Assembly (NCBI GenBank): GCA_963837365.1
Contig: CAWIMW010000002.1
Location: forward strand, 744,001 to 808,000
Direction: 5' to 3'
DNA: 64,000 bases
Source of the DNA: CAWBXL01 sp963837365
GTDB lineage: Bacteria; Acidobacteriota; Terriglobia; Terriglobales; Acidobacteriaceae
Positions 8,986 through 17,796 of this stretch are shown here, piece by piece. The notes below the pieces were generated by a model. That model made no database searches. It saw only the letters and a program-made list of their open reading frames with translations, and was not told the DNA's origin. Made by a program: the position numbers and the translations under genes. Numbering within the stretch: position 1 is the stretch's first letter; every line of letters begins with the position of its first letter.

Positions 8986-9006
8986 GGCACGGCTTGAAGC
9001 CGTGCC
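8986..9006. repeat. short perfect palindrome in the 8885-9174 gap
   Basis: GGCACGGCTT-G-AAGCCGTGCC, a 10-bp perfect inverted repeat. It is the only structure seen in the 290-bp gap upstream of 8884 and downstream of the MFS gene, and could end the MFS transcript. There is no T-tract. Confidence 0.6.
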
Positions 9007-9174
9007 CTTCCACGGTATTTTCGATAGAATTTATGGGCTTGACGAATTTCTTCTGGTTCTGACTTATCTCTTGTGACTTGCCGTGTCTCCAATGAAAACA
9101 ACAATGTGCCGCTTATATTTCTTGGGATCGGATGGCTTCATTGAAGCGTGCTCTGTTCTTTTTTCATATTCGGA

Positions 9175-10281
9175 TCAGTCCGCAGCTTGTGAATTATCGC
9201 TTTTGTGCTGGAGATAGAACAACAACATCCCGAGAGCTCCAAACAAGGGGACGGTCAGTCCTGCGCGCAAGCTGCCCAATTTGGTGGAAAGTGCCCCGAC
9301 CACCCACGGCAGCACGGCACCTCCCAAATTCCCGATGGCGAAAATCACACCGCTGATCCGCGTAGTGGTTTCGCCGAACCAGTGCGAGAGTAACGAGACG
9401 TTGATGGGATAGACACAGGAAAATCCCAGGCCGGCAAGGCTTGCGCCCATCACCACCGGAGTCATGGTCTTCGATAGCAGGAGTACGCTGACTCCAACCG
9501 AGGCTAGCGCAACTCCTGCTCCGGCTAATTTGGTGGGATGGACTCTTCGCAAAGCCAGCGGAGCCAAGGCGCGTCCCAGCAAAAGCGCTCCCCAGAAAAA
9601 GGACGGCGTGATGGTCCAGAATGTGGAAGTATTCACGCTAATGCGGCGCGCGTAAGATGCCACCCAGCCTCCGACCGAGTTCTCGCTTCCCACATAAACG
9701 AAGAACAACACGGCAATGATGGGCAGCAAACTGTGTTTCCAGGGATTCGGTCTGTATGACGATGCTTCTGCGGCGAGTGGTTTTTGTTCGTCCACTTGGA
9801 AGGAAAATGCGCTCATGGCAAGTACCAACACGATCAAGGTTGCCGCCAACGCGTAGAGGAATACGGGCACGCGGTGCACACGCTGGGCCAGCGCCACCAG
9901 TAGAGGACAGCCCATGGCACCGATGCCCCAGGAAGAATTAAGGAGATTCAGGGCCGGCGCGCTATTCGGAGCGTAGGAACGGGCAACGAACAGATTGGTT
10001 GCCGGAGTGTTGGTACCGAAGGCCACGCCAAAAATGCAAACGGCCAGCAGGCCGAATCCCCAGTCTGCACGCGCCAATAGGGCAACACCGACTGCCGACA
10101 TGGCCAGGCCCAGCATCAGAGTCAGGCGGTAGCCGTAGCGGCGCACCATTGTTCCTGAAATCAACATGCCGACACATGAGCTGGCAAACTGGGCGAAGAA
10201 TAGATATCCGGCCTGCATGTCGTTGAGTCCCCAGCGAAGAGACAAAGCAGGAAGAATCGGGCCGAGCACCGTCATGACCAT
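9175..10281 (-). CDS. MFS transporter
   Basis: Major facilitator superfamily permease of 368 residues from the first ATG, with eleven to twelve hydrophobic segments and the MFS loop-2/3 pattern seen as SGTMVRRYGYRLTLMLG. Substrate unknown. The start is a problem: the first transmembrane helix appears to begin upstream of the ATG. The frame stays open back to a TGA near 10429 and encodes KGTVFAHLDFVLVG just before the ATG, yet contains no ATG, GTG or TTG. Either a rare start is used or a base is missing. The gene is divergent from the glycosyltransferase at 10428. Confidence 0.85.
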   Translation of the reverse strand: MVMTVLGPILPALSLRWGLNDMQAGYLFFAQFASSCVGMLISGTMVRRYGYRLTLMLGLAMSAVGVALLARADWGFGLLAVCIFGVAFGTNTPATNLFVARSYAPNSAPALNLLNSSWGIGAMGCPLLVALAQRVHRVPVFLYALAATLIVLVLAMSAFSFQVDEQKPLAAEASSYRPNPWKHSLLPIIAVLFFVYVGSENSVGGWVASYARRISVNTSTFWTITPSFFWGALLLGRALAPLALRRVHPTKLAGAGVALASVGVSVLLLSKTMTPVVMGASLAGLGFSCVYPINVSLLSHWFGETTTRISGVIFAIGNLGGAVLPWVVGALSTKLGSLRAGLTVPLFGALGMLLFYLQHKSDNSQAAD

Positions 10282-10427
10282 CCCGACCAGGACAAAGTCG
10301 AGGTGGGCGAATACGGTACCTTTGGTGGCTGTCTTTTTGATGGCTGTCTTTTCTGGTAGCAGGCTTCCTCGTGGGTTATGCTGAGTGAACTTAGAGACCT
10401 CATTATAGACGGCGGCATCTACCAGTC

Positions 10428-11219
10428 ATGCTTAACGGAAAACGAATCGCGGTGGTCCTGCCCGCTTACAACGCGGAAAAGACCCTGGAAGCCACGGTAC
10501 ACGAGTTGCCGGAGTTGGTGGACCTTTGCATCCTGGTGGACGACCACAGCTCGGATAACACGGTGGAAATTGCCAAGCGTTTAGGGTTGCAATACTTCGT
10601 CCACACGCAAAATTACGGTTACGGCCGCAACCAACAAACCTGCTACCGCGAGGCCCTGGCGGCTGGAGCAGATGTGGTCATCATGGTGCACCCTGATTAT
10701 CAATACACGCCCTTGCTAGTCACCGCCATGGCCAGCATGGTGGCGTATGAAGTTTACGACGTGGTGCTGGGATCGCGAATTCTGGGTGGAAAGGCATTGC
10801 GCGGGGGCATGCCTCGGTACAAGTACATTGCCAATCGGCTGCTGACTGGGTTTGAGAATCTGTTCCTGGGGGTGAAGTTGTCGGAGTACCACACGGGCTA
10901 TCGGGCGTTTTCTCGCAAGGTCCTGATGGAGCTGCCGCTACTGGAAAATTCAGATGACTTTGTATTCGACAACCAAGTGCTGGCGCAGTGCGTTTACTTC
11001 GGTTTCCGGCTGGGAGAAGTCTCCTGTCCCACGAAATATTTTGCCGAGGCGTCTTCGATTAATTTCAGGCGCAGCGTGAAGTACGGTTTCGGAGTCCTGG
11101 CCACTACCATGCAGTTCGCTTTGCAGAAATGGGGGCTGGCGAATTCCCGCATTTTCAATTCGAAGGGAAGACGGCTGGAGACAACGCATCCCGGCTACTA
11201 CACTTCAGGCGCAGCGTAG
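10428..11219 (+). CDS. family 2 glycosyltransferase
   Basis: 263 residues, GT-A fold, probably using a nucleotide sugar and a lipid or glycan acceptor. The N-terminal strand RIAVVLPAYNAEKTLEATV, the VDDHSSDNT nucleotide-binding block, HPDYQY as the DxD-like metal site, and SEYHTGYRAFSR of dolichyl-phosphate-sugar synthase-like enzymes are visible. No C-terminal membrane segments are present. It lies 1 bp from the end of the convergent oxygenase gene. Together with the neighbouring membrane protein it may belong to a surface-glycan locus, which is inference. Confidence 0.85.
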   Translation: MLNGKRIAVVLPAYNAEKTLEATVHELPELVDLCILVDDHSSDNTVEIAKRLGLQYFVHTQNYGYGRNQQTCYREALAAGADVVIMVHPDYQYTPLLVTAMASMVAYEVYDVVLGSRILGGKALRGGMPRYKYIANRLLTGFENLFLGVKLSEYHTGYRAFSRKVLMELPLLENSDDFVFDNQVLAQCVYFGFRLGEVSCPTKYFAEASSINFRRSVKYGFGVLATTMQFALQKWGLANSRIFNSKGRRLETTHPGYYTSGAA

Positions 11220-11220
11220 A

Positions 11221-12084
11221 TCAGTTCTTGGCAAACAATCGCAGAATCCGGCTCATGAGTTGATCGGAAAAACCAAATCTTTTCTTGACTCGCGAATAAA
11301 TGCTCACCGCGTGTTTGTCCAGCCAGATCAAGGCCGCCTTTTTTCGGCTGTCTCCCGGACGGGCATGATAATCCGTGGCCCGCATTACCAACCTCGGCTT
11401 GTCTTCGACGGTGTAGTAGTACAGCGCCAGACTGTTGCGCGCGGTATTCTCCGGACATTGCAGCGGATCGGGGAAGCCGTGGAGCGAGCGGTCATCGGTG
11501 TTGAAGATGACGGCGTGGTTGAAAAGCGACGGATATCTTGCCACGCGGGCCTTCGATGCGCTGTTCCAGAACTCCAGTGCGCCGCCCCACTCATCCTGCC
11601 AGTTCGGAGTCAAATACACGATCAAATTCACCCTCCGCCGCCAGTTCTTCTGATAGTGATGAGCGGTAAAGTCAGCATGCAGGTTAAGAAATCCTCCCCG
11701 CGTGGCTTGATGGAGGCCGCCGCCATCCAAGGCAGGGTCGGAGATGAGCCCTGTAATTCCAGTCAGGTCACTGAGCCAATCCACAAATTCTGGGGAATTC
11801 AGCTCATCTACGACTTTCCCTGTGATGGCGGGAAACATCGAGCGCAGGGTCATGCCCAACTTGTTTTCATTGTGATGTTTGTAATAGATCCAGCCGGGTG
11901 CCGCGTGGTGCGGGAAATCTCGAGCCAGCACTCGTGCCACGTCTTCTTCCAAAAAGTCCGCCAAGTAAATATGGGGGGAGGGCAGGGTGCGGCGGTACTC
12001 ATCACACAGTGCGCGTAAGACCGGGTTCCATTTGCCATAAGGAAACGCGTGCAATGGTGGCGGCACGAGCTTGAGTTGGGCCAT
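11221..12084 (-). CDS. 2-oxoglutarate-Fe(II) dioxygenase
   Basis: 287 residues of the prolyl-4-hydroxylase-like 2OG-Fe(II) superfamily. The iron triad is visible as H136-x-D138 (in LNLHADF) and distal H202 (SLHGFPDP), with the 2-oxoglutarate-binding arginine R216 (TARNSL) fourteen residues later. The substrate (protein, sugar or small molecule) is unknown. I chose the ATG at 12084, which has AGGA 9 nt upstream; an upstream in-frame TTG at 12135 would add 17 residues. Transcribed in the same direction as the upstream polytopic membrane protein, 92 bp away. Confidence 0.85.
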   Translation of the reverse strand: MAQLKLVPPPLHAFPYGKWNPVLRALCDEYRRTLPSPHIYLADFLEEDVARVLARDFPHHAAPGWIYYKHHNENKLGMTLRSMFPAITGKVVDELNSPEFVDWLSDLTGITGLISDPALDGGGLHQATRGGFLNLHADFTAHHYQKNWRRRVNLIVYLTPNWQDEWGGALEFWNSASKARVARYPSLFNHAVIFNTDDRSLHGFPDPLQCPENTARNSLALYYYTVEDKPRLVMRATDYHARPGDSRKKAALIWLDKHAVSIYSRVKKRFGFSDQLMSRILRLFAKN

Positions 12085-12176
12085 AACCGGTTGTCCTGGG
12101 AGGGTTTCTCCAACTCTTTCATGTAGCAGGTGCAAGACGGTTAGCGTGAAGCACTAAGGGACACAACCGGTGGAAA

Positions 12177-13622
12177 TCAATCCACGCGGCAGACCATAAT
12201 GGCCTCGTTCCGATATGGGCAGGGCAAACCCAGGTTGGTACGATTTTGCAGAATGATCCAGGTTATGCCGTAGTCATTACTTAAGCGTTGGAAGTCGGAT
12301 GGTGCAAAACTCTGCCAGTTTTTTTGTGCCCGGACTTCTTGCCACCATTGGTCAGCCGAGTTTGGGAACATGGAGACTTCTCCGCTGTCTTTGCCTGAAT
12401 CGGACAACTTGCTGCGTTGGGCGATGGCGCGGAAGCCCTGGGTATCCTCGCCAGTGATTCCTGAGTAGTTGGGATCGAGAGCGAATTTCGCTCCTGTTGC
12501 TGTGTGTTCACGCGCCCAGACAAATGCTTTTGCCCACGGGTTGCGGATTTCTGCACCCGGCCATTCGATATGGGCACTGGCGGGAAACAACGCCCGCTGA
12601 GCAAGAAACATCCCCAGACATAAGGGCGCGAACAAAGCGATCCAGCGCCAGAAGTGGTGCTTGAGAACGAACCCGCCAAGCAATCCACCGATGAACAGAA
12701 ACAATACGAGGTACAACAAATAGAATCCGCGTAAAGGCTGGAAGCGGGCCAGTGGCCCATAGTCACGCGGAAGCGCGCACACGATAGCTCCTGCAAGACA
12801 AACCAGACCATAGATCACCAGCACCCGGCACAAACGCCGAATTTGAGATTCTTGATGGTGGTGCTCCCACCAACAAATCCACCCCAGAATCCCCAGTGGG
12901 GCGATGATCCCCAGTAACTCATACCATCGCCATGCAAAAAGGTAGTGAGAAGCATGTAAGCGGGCAGCTTCTACATAAGCGGAAGATACCGGCCCGGCAA
13001 ATAAAAGTGGTAAGAAACTGGATACGATTAGAAATCCAGATTTTAATTTTTGTCCGATCAGCAGAAGCCCGCAAAGAAATGTAACGAAGGCCCCCATCAA
13101 TGGGTGCAAGACTAGTGCGAAGCAGGTCCATAACCCACATCGCAGATGTTTCCCTTCCACGACTTCGGAGAGTGCAAAAATGCCGGCAAACGCCGCGAAA
13201 TTCCTCGGGTTCACATATTGGTCCATGATGTAGAGCGCAGTACCGGCAACCGGCAAAGTAAATAGGGCGGCAATCATACCCACTCCGGCCCATCGCGCAG
13301 ACTCACGGGCAAAACATTGCTCACTCAGTTTCCGGCAGCCCAGCAACAGGAGGAAGATTGAGAGCAGGTGCCAGAGAAACAGAACGGCTTCGAGCGAAAG
13401 ATGTGTAAGCCGCACCGATTCCGCAATCAACCGGGCGAACAACGAGAAATGTGTGTAGGAATCGAAAAACCGCGCATCCGAGGCGAACAAGCAGGGCTGT
13501 AAGATTCTCTCGACCCCGGGCAAGTAGATTTCCGCGTCCTCAGCGAAGGGGTGGTAGCCATGGACGAGCAATGCTCCCCAGGTCAGGAGCAGAACCACGA
13601 GAACGGATTGGGATCGTTTCAT
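12177..13622 (-). CDS. polytopic membrane protein, GT-C-like
   Basis: 481 residues with about ten hydrophobic segments up to about residue 345, then a roughly 130-residue soluble C-terminal domain. The first loop has GYHPFAEDAEIYLPGVERIL, with acidic residues after the first membrane segment as in GT-C lipid-linked glycosyltransferases; no named family is certain. The soluble tail (WAREHTATGAKFALDP) resembles the C-terminal domains of such proteins. It is divergent from the MacB-type permease. The N-terminal membrane segment can double as a signal anchor. Confidence 0.65.
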   Translation of the reverse strand: MKRSQSVLVVLLLTWGALLVHGYHPFAEDAEIYLPGVERILQPCLFASDARFFDSYTHFSLFARLIAESVRLTHLSLEAVLFLWHLLSIFLLLLGCRKLSEQCFARESARWAGVGMIAALFTLPVAGTALYIMDQYVNPRNFAAFAGIFALSEVVEGKHLRCGLWTCFALVLHPLMGAFVTFLCGLLLIGQKLKSGFLIVSSFLPLLFAGPVSSAYVEAARLHASHYLFAWRWYELLGIIAPLGILGWICWWEHHHQESQIRRLCRVLVIYGLVCLAGAIVCALPRDYGPLARFQPLRGFYLLYLVLFLFIGGLLGGFVLKHHFWRWIALFAPLCLGMFLAQRALFPASAHIEWPGAEIRNPWAKAFVWAREHTATGAKFALDPNYSGITGEDTQGFRAIAQRSKLSDSGKDSGEVSMFPNSADQWWQEVRAQKNWQSFAPSDFQRLSNDYGITWIILQNRTNLGLPCPYRNEAIMVCRVD

Positions 13623-13686
13623 GCGGCGACGCCATGGCCACCGCAGTTCCTGGGGGTAACTTCAACGTAGCCGCCTCAGAAACAAT

Positions 13687-13716
13687 TTGTCAAACAAACC
13701 GATACTTTTGGATAAT
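13687..13716 (+). promoter_or_regulatory. sigma70-like promoter for the MacB-type permease
   Basis: TTGTCA (13687-13692), 18-bp spacer, GATAAT (13711-13716), 34 nt before the ATG at 13751. Position and both hexamers fit a housekeeping promoter. Confidence 0.5.
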
Positions 13717-13750
13717 TAGCCTGGAGCAGGCGGGAAGGCATCAAACAACT

Positions 13751-14992
13751 ATGGCCGTGGCCCCCCAAGCAGAGGTAAAGGCACCGACGCTGTGCCTACC
13801 CGAGATGCTTAGCTTTGCCTACGAGACCTTCAGCAGCAATAAAGTGCGTTTTGCGCTGACCGCCCTTGGCATGGTGATCGGGACTGCCTCGCTTATTCTG
13901 GTGACGACCATCAGCCTGACCGGCAAGCAATATCTGCTGAATCAAATTCAGGCCATCGGCTCCAACATGATTTACTGCGAGTACCAGAGCGGCTCGCAGC
14001 GGATCACCAATACTGCCTCGGATCCCTTGACCATTGATGATTTGACTGCCGTCCGCAGCCAGGTCCCGGGTGTGGTGGCGGCTTCTCCGGTGATTGATCT
14101 CTCCGACCGCATTCCCATCGGCGGAGGCAAAGAACGGGACATACACATTCTTGGCGTCTCCCCTGAATACCGGATTGTGCGGAACCTGGTGATCGTTTCC
14201 GGCAGGTTTTTCGACCTCCAGGACCAGCAGGCGCACAACAAGGTCGCGGTCATCATCGACAAGCTGGGGACACAGCTGTACGGGTCGCCCGAAGACGCAA
14301 TTGGGAAAGTCCTTAAGGTGAGCGGCCTGCCTTTTACCGTTATCGGGACTTTCAAAGAGCGGGTAGATACTTTTGGCCAGTCAGAGGTCACCGACAATAC
14401 GCTGGCGATGCCCTACACCGTGGCCCGCTACTTTACCGATGCCCCTACTGTGAAGCAGCTATATTTTTCTGTCGGGGACTCAAGCCTAGTTATCCCTGCC
14501 ACGGAACAGATCAAGCGCGTGCTCCAGGCCCGCCACCGCCCGGAATCGGTTTATAGCGTGGATAACCTGACGCAGTTGGTTTCTCTGGCGGACAAGGTCA
14601 CGACCATGATGACCCTGGTACTGGCGCTGATCGCTATGGTGGTTTTGCTGGTCAGCGGCATTGGCATCATGAACATCATGCTGTCCACGGTGAGTGCGCG
14701 TATTCGCGAAATTGGCATACGCAAGGCGATCGGGGCCACGAATCGGGAGATTCGTTTTCAGTTTCTGTCCGAGGCCATTCTGATATCGCTGTCCGGCGGG
14801 CTGGTCGGAGTCGTCCTTGGCCTGGCCCTACCATACTCTGTACGATTTCTTACGGAATACCGTATTCCGATCTCCGGCCTCTCGGCGATCCTGGCGATTG
14901 CGGTGTCATCGTTGGTGGGAGTTATTTTCGGCACCGTCCCCGCCACACGGGCTGCCAAGCTTGACCCAGTGGAGAGCCTGAGGTACGAGTAA
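13751..14992 (+). CDS. MacB/FtsX-type ABC transporter permease
   Basis: 413 residues: a first membrane segment after about residue 35 (FALTALGMVIGTASLILV), a large periplasmic MacB core domain, then three membrane segments of the FtsX domain with the coupling motif REIGIRKAIGATNREI. Such permeases move macrolides, lipoproteins or peptides, or work as mechanotransmitters, together with a LolD/MacB ATPase. No ATPase or MacA-like adaptor is adjacent. The frame is open upstream to 13451, but that part is antisense to the neighbouring gene; the ATG at 13751 follows a promoter and precedes the conserved part. Confidence 0.85.
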   Translation: MAVAPQAEVKAPTLCLPEMLSFAYETFSSNKVRFALTALGMVIGTASLILVTTISLTGKQYLLNQIQAIGSNMIYCEYQSGSQRITNTASDPLTIDDLTAVRSQVPGVVAASPVIDLSDRIPIGGGKERDIHILGVSPEYRIVRNLVIVSGRFFDLQDQQAHNKVAVIIDKLGTQLYGSPEDAIGKVLKVSGLPFTVIGTFKERVDTFGQSEVTDNTLAMPYTVARYFTDAPTVKQLYFSVGDSSLVIPATEQIKRVLQARHRPESVYSVDNLTQLVSLADKVTTMMTLVLALIAMVVLLVSGIGIMNIMLSTVSARIREIGIRKAIGATNREIRFQFLSEAILISLSGGLVGVVLGLALPYSVRFLTEYRIPISGLSAILAIAVSSLVGVIFGTVPATRAAKLDPVESLRYE

Positions 14993-14995
14993 AGG

Positions 14996-15076
14996 AAGCT
15001 TCTAGCCGCTAGCTTGTAGCTGAAACGAATTGGGGCGCGGGATTGTTTTAGCTAGCGGCTAGAAGCTAGTAGCTCC
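14996..15076. repeat. inverted 7-bp tandem array (unit AGCYNNT)
   Basis: Left arm 14996-15025 and right arm 15047-15076 are inverted copies, each built from 7-bp units AGCYNNT. The left arm carries exactly one more unit than the right before the shared GAAAC/GTTTT end. It starts 4 bp after the permease stop codon. Confidence 0.85.
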
Positions 15077-15088
15077 AAAAACAAGAAC

Positions 15089-15112
15089 GCCGAGCTGGTT
15101 GGCTCGGCTCTT
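15089..15112 (+). terminator. intrinsic terminator of the permease gene
   Basis: Seven-bp stem GCCGAGC/GCTCGGC with a 6-nt loop, followed by TCTTTCTC. It lies about 100 bp after the stop codon, beyond the tandem array. Confidence 0.6.
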
Positions 15113-15248
15113 TCTCGCTCTTCGTATGCGGGGATCGACTGTTCCGAGGCCCCCGCGATCTTTTAACTTTTCTACCTAAAATCTGTACCCACCTGGGTTC
15201 TCATCGGCGGCGCCAAGGGTGGCAGCTCGCGCCGTTTGTCACCGCTTA

Positions 15249-15479
15249 CTACATCACCAATGCGAGCCCTTCCAGTTCATGCTGTAGGACGGGCAACGAA
15301 CACCCGGCCATTTCGACGCGGCTGACCGCATCGATGGCAGCTTCGGGCGACACCCCATATCCACGCCCCATCAGAAACACCTGCAAGAGTTCGGCAGCCT
15401 CGCGGGAGTCCAAAAGCCCTCCCTGCAACAGATCATTCCGCAACGCCGTTAGTTCGGTTGTGGAAAATCTCTCTCTCAT
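15249..15479 (-). CDS. small hypothetical protein, 76 aa
   Basis: Helical, acidic small protein (RERFSTTELTALRNDLLQ, then SREAAELLQVFLMGRGYGVS, then AAIDAVSRVEMAGC). I do not recognise a family. The ATG at 15479 is preceded by a near-perfect GGAGGTGA ribosome binding site, strong evidence that it is translated; the GTG three codons upstream would overlap that site. It has no operon partner: upstream lies a 270-bp gap with no recognisable feature, then the Trm112-like gene. Confidence 0.65.
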   Translation of the reverse strand: MRERFSTTELTALRNDLLQGGLLDSREAAELLQVFLMGRGYGVSPEAAIDAVSRVEMAGCSLPVLQHELEGLALVM

Positions 15480-15749
15480 GGCCGTCACCTCCGACTCCCT
15501 TTACGTGATTAGACTCACAGTCAACTACTTTTGTTGCATGCAATTCGTATGCCGCAATTCACCCCTAACTTCCAACTACCTAGCCAGCTGTGCTCTAGAT
15601 CGCATAAACCCCAATAGAAAGCATTAGTTGCAGGGAGAATGGTGGTGGCCAGCCCCCACTTTTGGGCCATACAAGGGATTCGCAAGACTGACACATTGTG
15701 TCGGTCTGGAACTACAAGTAATGTGAAGTAACCGGTTTTTGACGGGTTT

Positions 15750-15920
15750 TTACTGGGTTTCGATGACGGCTTCGTCTACCAAAAGAATGGGAAGGCCATC
15801 CCGAATGGGAAAGGAACGGTGGCATTGCGCGCATTTTAGGCTCTGTTCATCTTGCGCCAGCGTGATGGGAGTTTTGCAGACCGGGCAAGCCAGGATATCG
15901 AGCAAGTCTTTGGCAATCAT
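15750..15920 (-). CDS. Trm112-like zinc ribbon protein (UPF0434), 56 aa
   Basis: A 56-codon frame with all features of the Trm112/YcaR family: MIAKDLLDILACPVCKTPIT at the start, four zinc-ligand cysteines C12, C15, C30 and C33 (CPVC and CAQC), the FPIRDGLPILL block and an acidic end. Bacterial members are small zinc proteins of uncertain role, related to the eukaryotic activator of tRNA and release-factor methyltransferases. It stands alone between two intergenic gaps and is short enough to be missed by length-filtered gene callers. Confidence 0.9.
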   Translation of the reverse strand: MIAKDLLDILACPVCKTPITLAQDEQSLKCAQCHRSFPIRDGLPILLVDEAVIETQ

Positions 15921-16098
15921 AGGTTCACAATTCTCGGAGAGGATATTTTACTCTGGAATTGGTGAGAACGTAGTGCTTCCACTAGGTTTTGGTGCCGCCG
16001 GTCTCGCGTGAATCTCACTATCTCAGAATGAATCAAATGAGACATAGTTTCCTGTAGAATTTTCTCGCTGGTACGAAATCCCGTAGAAAGCAGGTCTC

Positions 16099-17034
16099 AT
16101 GGCAGCCATAATCCTGGATGGCAATAAGATCGCCGGGGAAATCCGGGCGGAGGTTGCCGCTGAAGTACAGGCCATGGCTGCTGCGGGGGTCCGGCCCGGG
16201 CTGGCGGTGGTGCTGGTGGGCAATAATCCAGCTTCTGAGATTTACGTCCGCGGCAAAGTTAAGAGCTGCGAAGAACTGGGGATTTACAGCGAGAAGCACA
16301 CGCCGGCGGACACAGTCTCAACTGAGTTTCTGTTGAACTTGGTGGCTGACCTGAATGGGCGGGACGAGATTGACGGGATTCTGGTGCAGCTGCCACTCCC
16401 ACCGCAGGTGGATACCAAACGCGTGTTGATGGCGGTTGATCCGCAGAAGGATGTGGACGGGTTTCATCCGATGAATGTCGGTTTGCTATCGACCCAGCGA
16501 CCGGGCTTAGTTCCGTGTACTCCAGCTGGGGTGATAGAGATTTTGAAGCGCAGCAACATTGCGATTGCCGGGCAGGAAGCAGTGGTGGTCGGACGGAGCG
16601 ATATTGTGGGCAAGCCTGTGGCTATGCTTCTGATCAATGGCAACGCCACCGTGACGGTGTGCCATTCGAAGACGCGCGATCTGGCTGGCGTTTGCCGGCG
16701 GGCTGACATTTTGGTGGCTGCGATTGGCCGGGCGGGATTGATTACTCGGGATTTTGTGAAGCCCGGAGCGGCGGTGATTGATGTGGGGACTAACAAGGTG
16801 ACCGATCGAGATGAGTTTGAGCGGCTGTATTCTGGGCATCCCAAGCGCGAAGAGAGTTTCCGCACTAAGGGATCAACTTTGGTGGGAGATGTTCATCCCG
16901 AGGTCGCCGAGGTTGCTGGTGCTTTGACGCCTGTGCCTGGAGGGGTGGGCCCGCTGACCATTGCCATGCTGATGTCGAATACTGTGCGGGCGGCCAAGCT
17001 GCGGCGGGGAAGCTCGGAAATAGTGGCTGCCTAA
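16099..17034 (+). CDS. folD: bifunctional methylenetetrahydrofolate dehydrogenase / methenyl-THF cyclohydrolase
   Basis: Makes 10-formyl-THF from 5,10-methylene-THF in one-carbon metabolism. The 311 residues include the catalytic YVRGK motif (Y49, K53), the loop GILVQLPLP, the DGFHP block, the dinucleotide-binding GRSDIVGKPVAMLL and the C-terminal PVPGGVGPLTIAML signature. Slightly longer than the usual 280-300 residues because of an insertion around residues 235-255 and a short tail. It is followed in the same direction by coaE, with an inverted octamer array in the 94-bp gap. Confidence 0.97.
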   Translation: MAAIILDGNKIAGEIRAEVAAEVQAMAAAGVRPGLAVVLVGNNPASEIYVRGKVKSCEELGIYSEKHTPADTVSTEFLLNLVADLNGRDEIDGILVQLPLPPQVDTKRVLMAVDPQKDVDGFHPMNVGLLSTQRPGLVPCTPAGVIEILKRSNIAIAGQEAVVVGRSDIVGKPVAMLLINGNATVTVCHSKTRDLAGVCRRADILVAAIGRAGLITRDFVKPGAAVIDVGTNKVTDRDEFERLYSGHPKREESFRTKGSTLVGDVHPEVAEVAGALTPVPGGVGPLTIAMLMSNTVRAAKLRRGSSEIVAA

Positions 17035-17041
17035 AAGCTTC

Positions 17042-17118
17042 CACCACAGAAGCACGCAGAAAAACAAAATCAACGAATTGCTTAAAGGTTTTCTCTGTGG
17101 CTCTGTGCCTCTGTGGTG
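17042..17118. repeat. inverted 8-bp tandem array (unit CACAGAGN)
   Basis: The left arm at 17042-17064 and the right arm at 17089-17118 are inverted. On the minus strand the right arm shows three 8-bp units CACAGAG(G/C/A). The left arm is the same sequence lacking exactly one 8-bp unit. It fills the folD-coaE spacer. Confidence 0.85.
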
Positions 17119-17128
17119 AAATGTCCTT

Positions 17129-17743
17129 ATGCTGAAAGTCGGGCTGACGGGTGGCATCGCTGCTGGCAAATCTGTAGTTGGCGAAATGCTGGCCGCCCTC
17201 GGCGCCCATCTGATCCAAGCTGACCAGATTTCCCACCAGCTCATGCAGCCGGGCCAAACCGTCTACCAGGAAGTAGTGCGCCACTTCGGCGAGGGAATTC
17301 TCAATCCCGACCGCAGCGTAAACCGTCCCAAGCTAGCCGAGGCGGCTTTCAGCGGACGCATCCAGGAATTGAACCGAATCGTCCACCCTGCCGTATTGCA
17401 AAGACAGAAGGAGTGGATGGCGGAGATTGGCCAGCGCGACCCCCAAGCAATTGCCATCGTCGAAGCGGCACTGATTCTGGAAGCCGGGGCCACTCAAGAC
17501 TTCGAGCGGTTGATTGTGGTCACCTGCCGTCCAGAGCAACGGGTGCAACGTTGGGCAGAGCGCATGAACGTGGATGAAGACACTGCCCGCCGCGAAGTGA
17601 CCCGGCGCATGGCCGCGCAGCTTCCCGATGAAGAGAAAATCAGAGCTGCTGATTATGTGATTGATAACTCCGGCTCACTGGATGAGACGCAAAAACAGGT
17701 AAGCCAGGTTTATGCCCAGCTTAAGCAACAAGCGCAGGGCTGA
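17129..17743 (+). CDS. coaE: dephospho-CoA kinase
   Basis: Last step of coenzyme A synthesis, phosphorylating the 3'-hydroxyl of dephospho-CoA. The 204 residues include the P-loop GGIAAGKS (residues 8-15), DQISHQLMQPG, the Ile/Val-His-Pro block NRIVHPAVLQR and the lid region with RVQRWAERM. Length is normal for the family. The start follows the tandem array by 10 bp and has no strong Shine-Dalgarno. It is followed after 53 bp by an HtrA-like protease in the same direction. Confidence 0.96.
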   Translation: MLKVGLTGGIAAGKSVVGEMLAALGAHLIQADQISHQLMQPGQTVYQEVVRHFGEGILNPDRSVNRPKLAEAAFSGRIQELNRIVHPAVLQRQKEWMAEIGQRDPQAIAIVEAALILEAGATQDFERLIVVTCRPEQRVQRWAERMNVDEDTARREVTRRMAAQLPDEEKIRAADYVIDNSGSLDETQKQVSQVYAQLKQQAQG

Positions 17744-17796
17744 CTTGGCAGGAAGCCTCTCCGCGAGGCAAACTAAGCATTAGAGCTAGAACTGTT

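Noticed and set aside
13451..13750. Upstream extension of the MacB-type permease frame by 100 codons
   Set aside because: It is antisense to the start of the divergent membrane protein, is rich in Arg/Ser without hydrophobic pattern, and the promoter at 13687 lies inside it.
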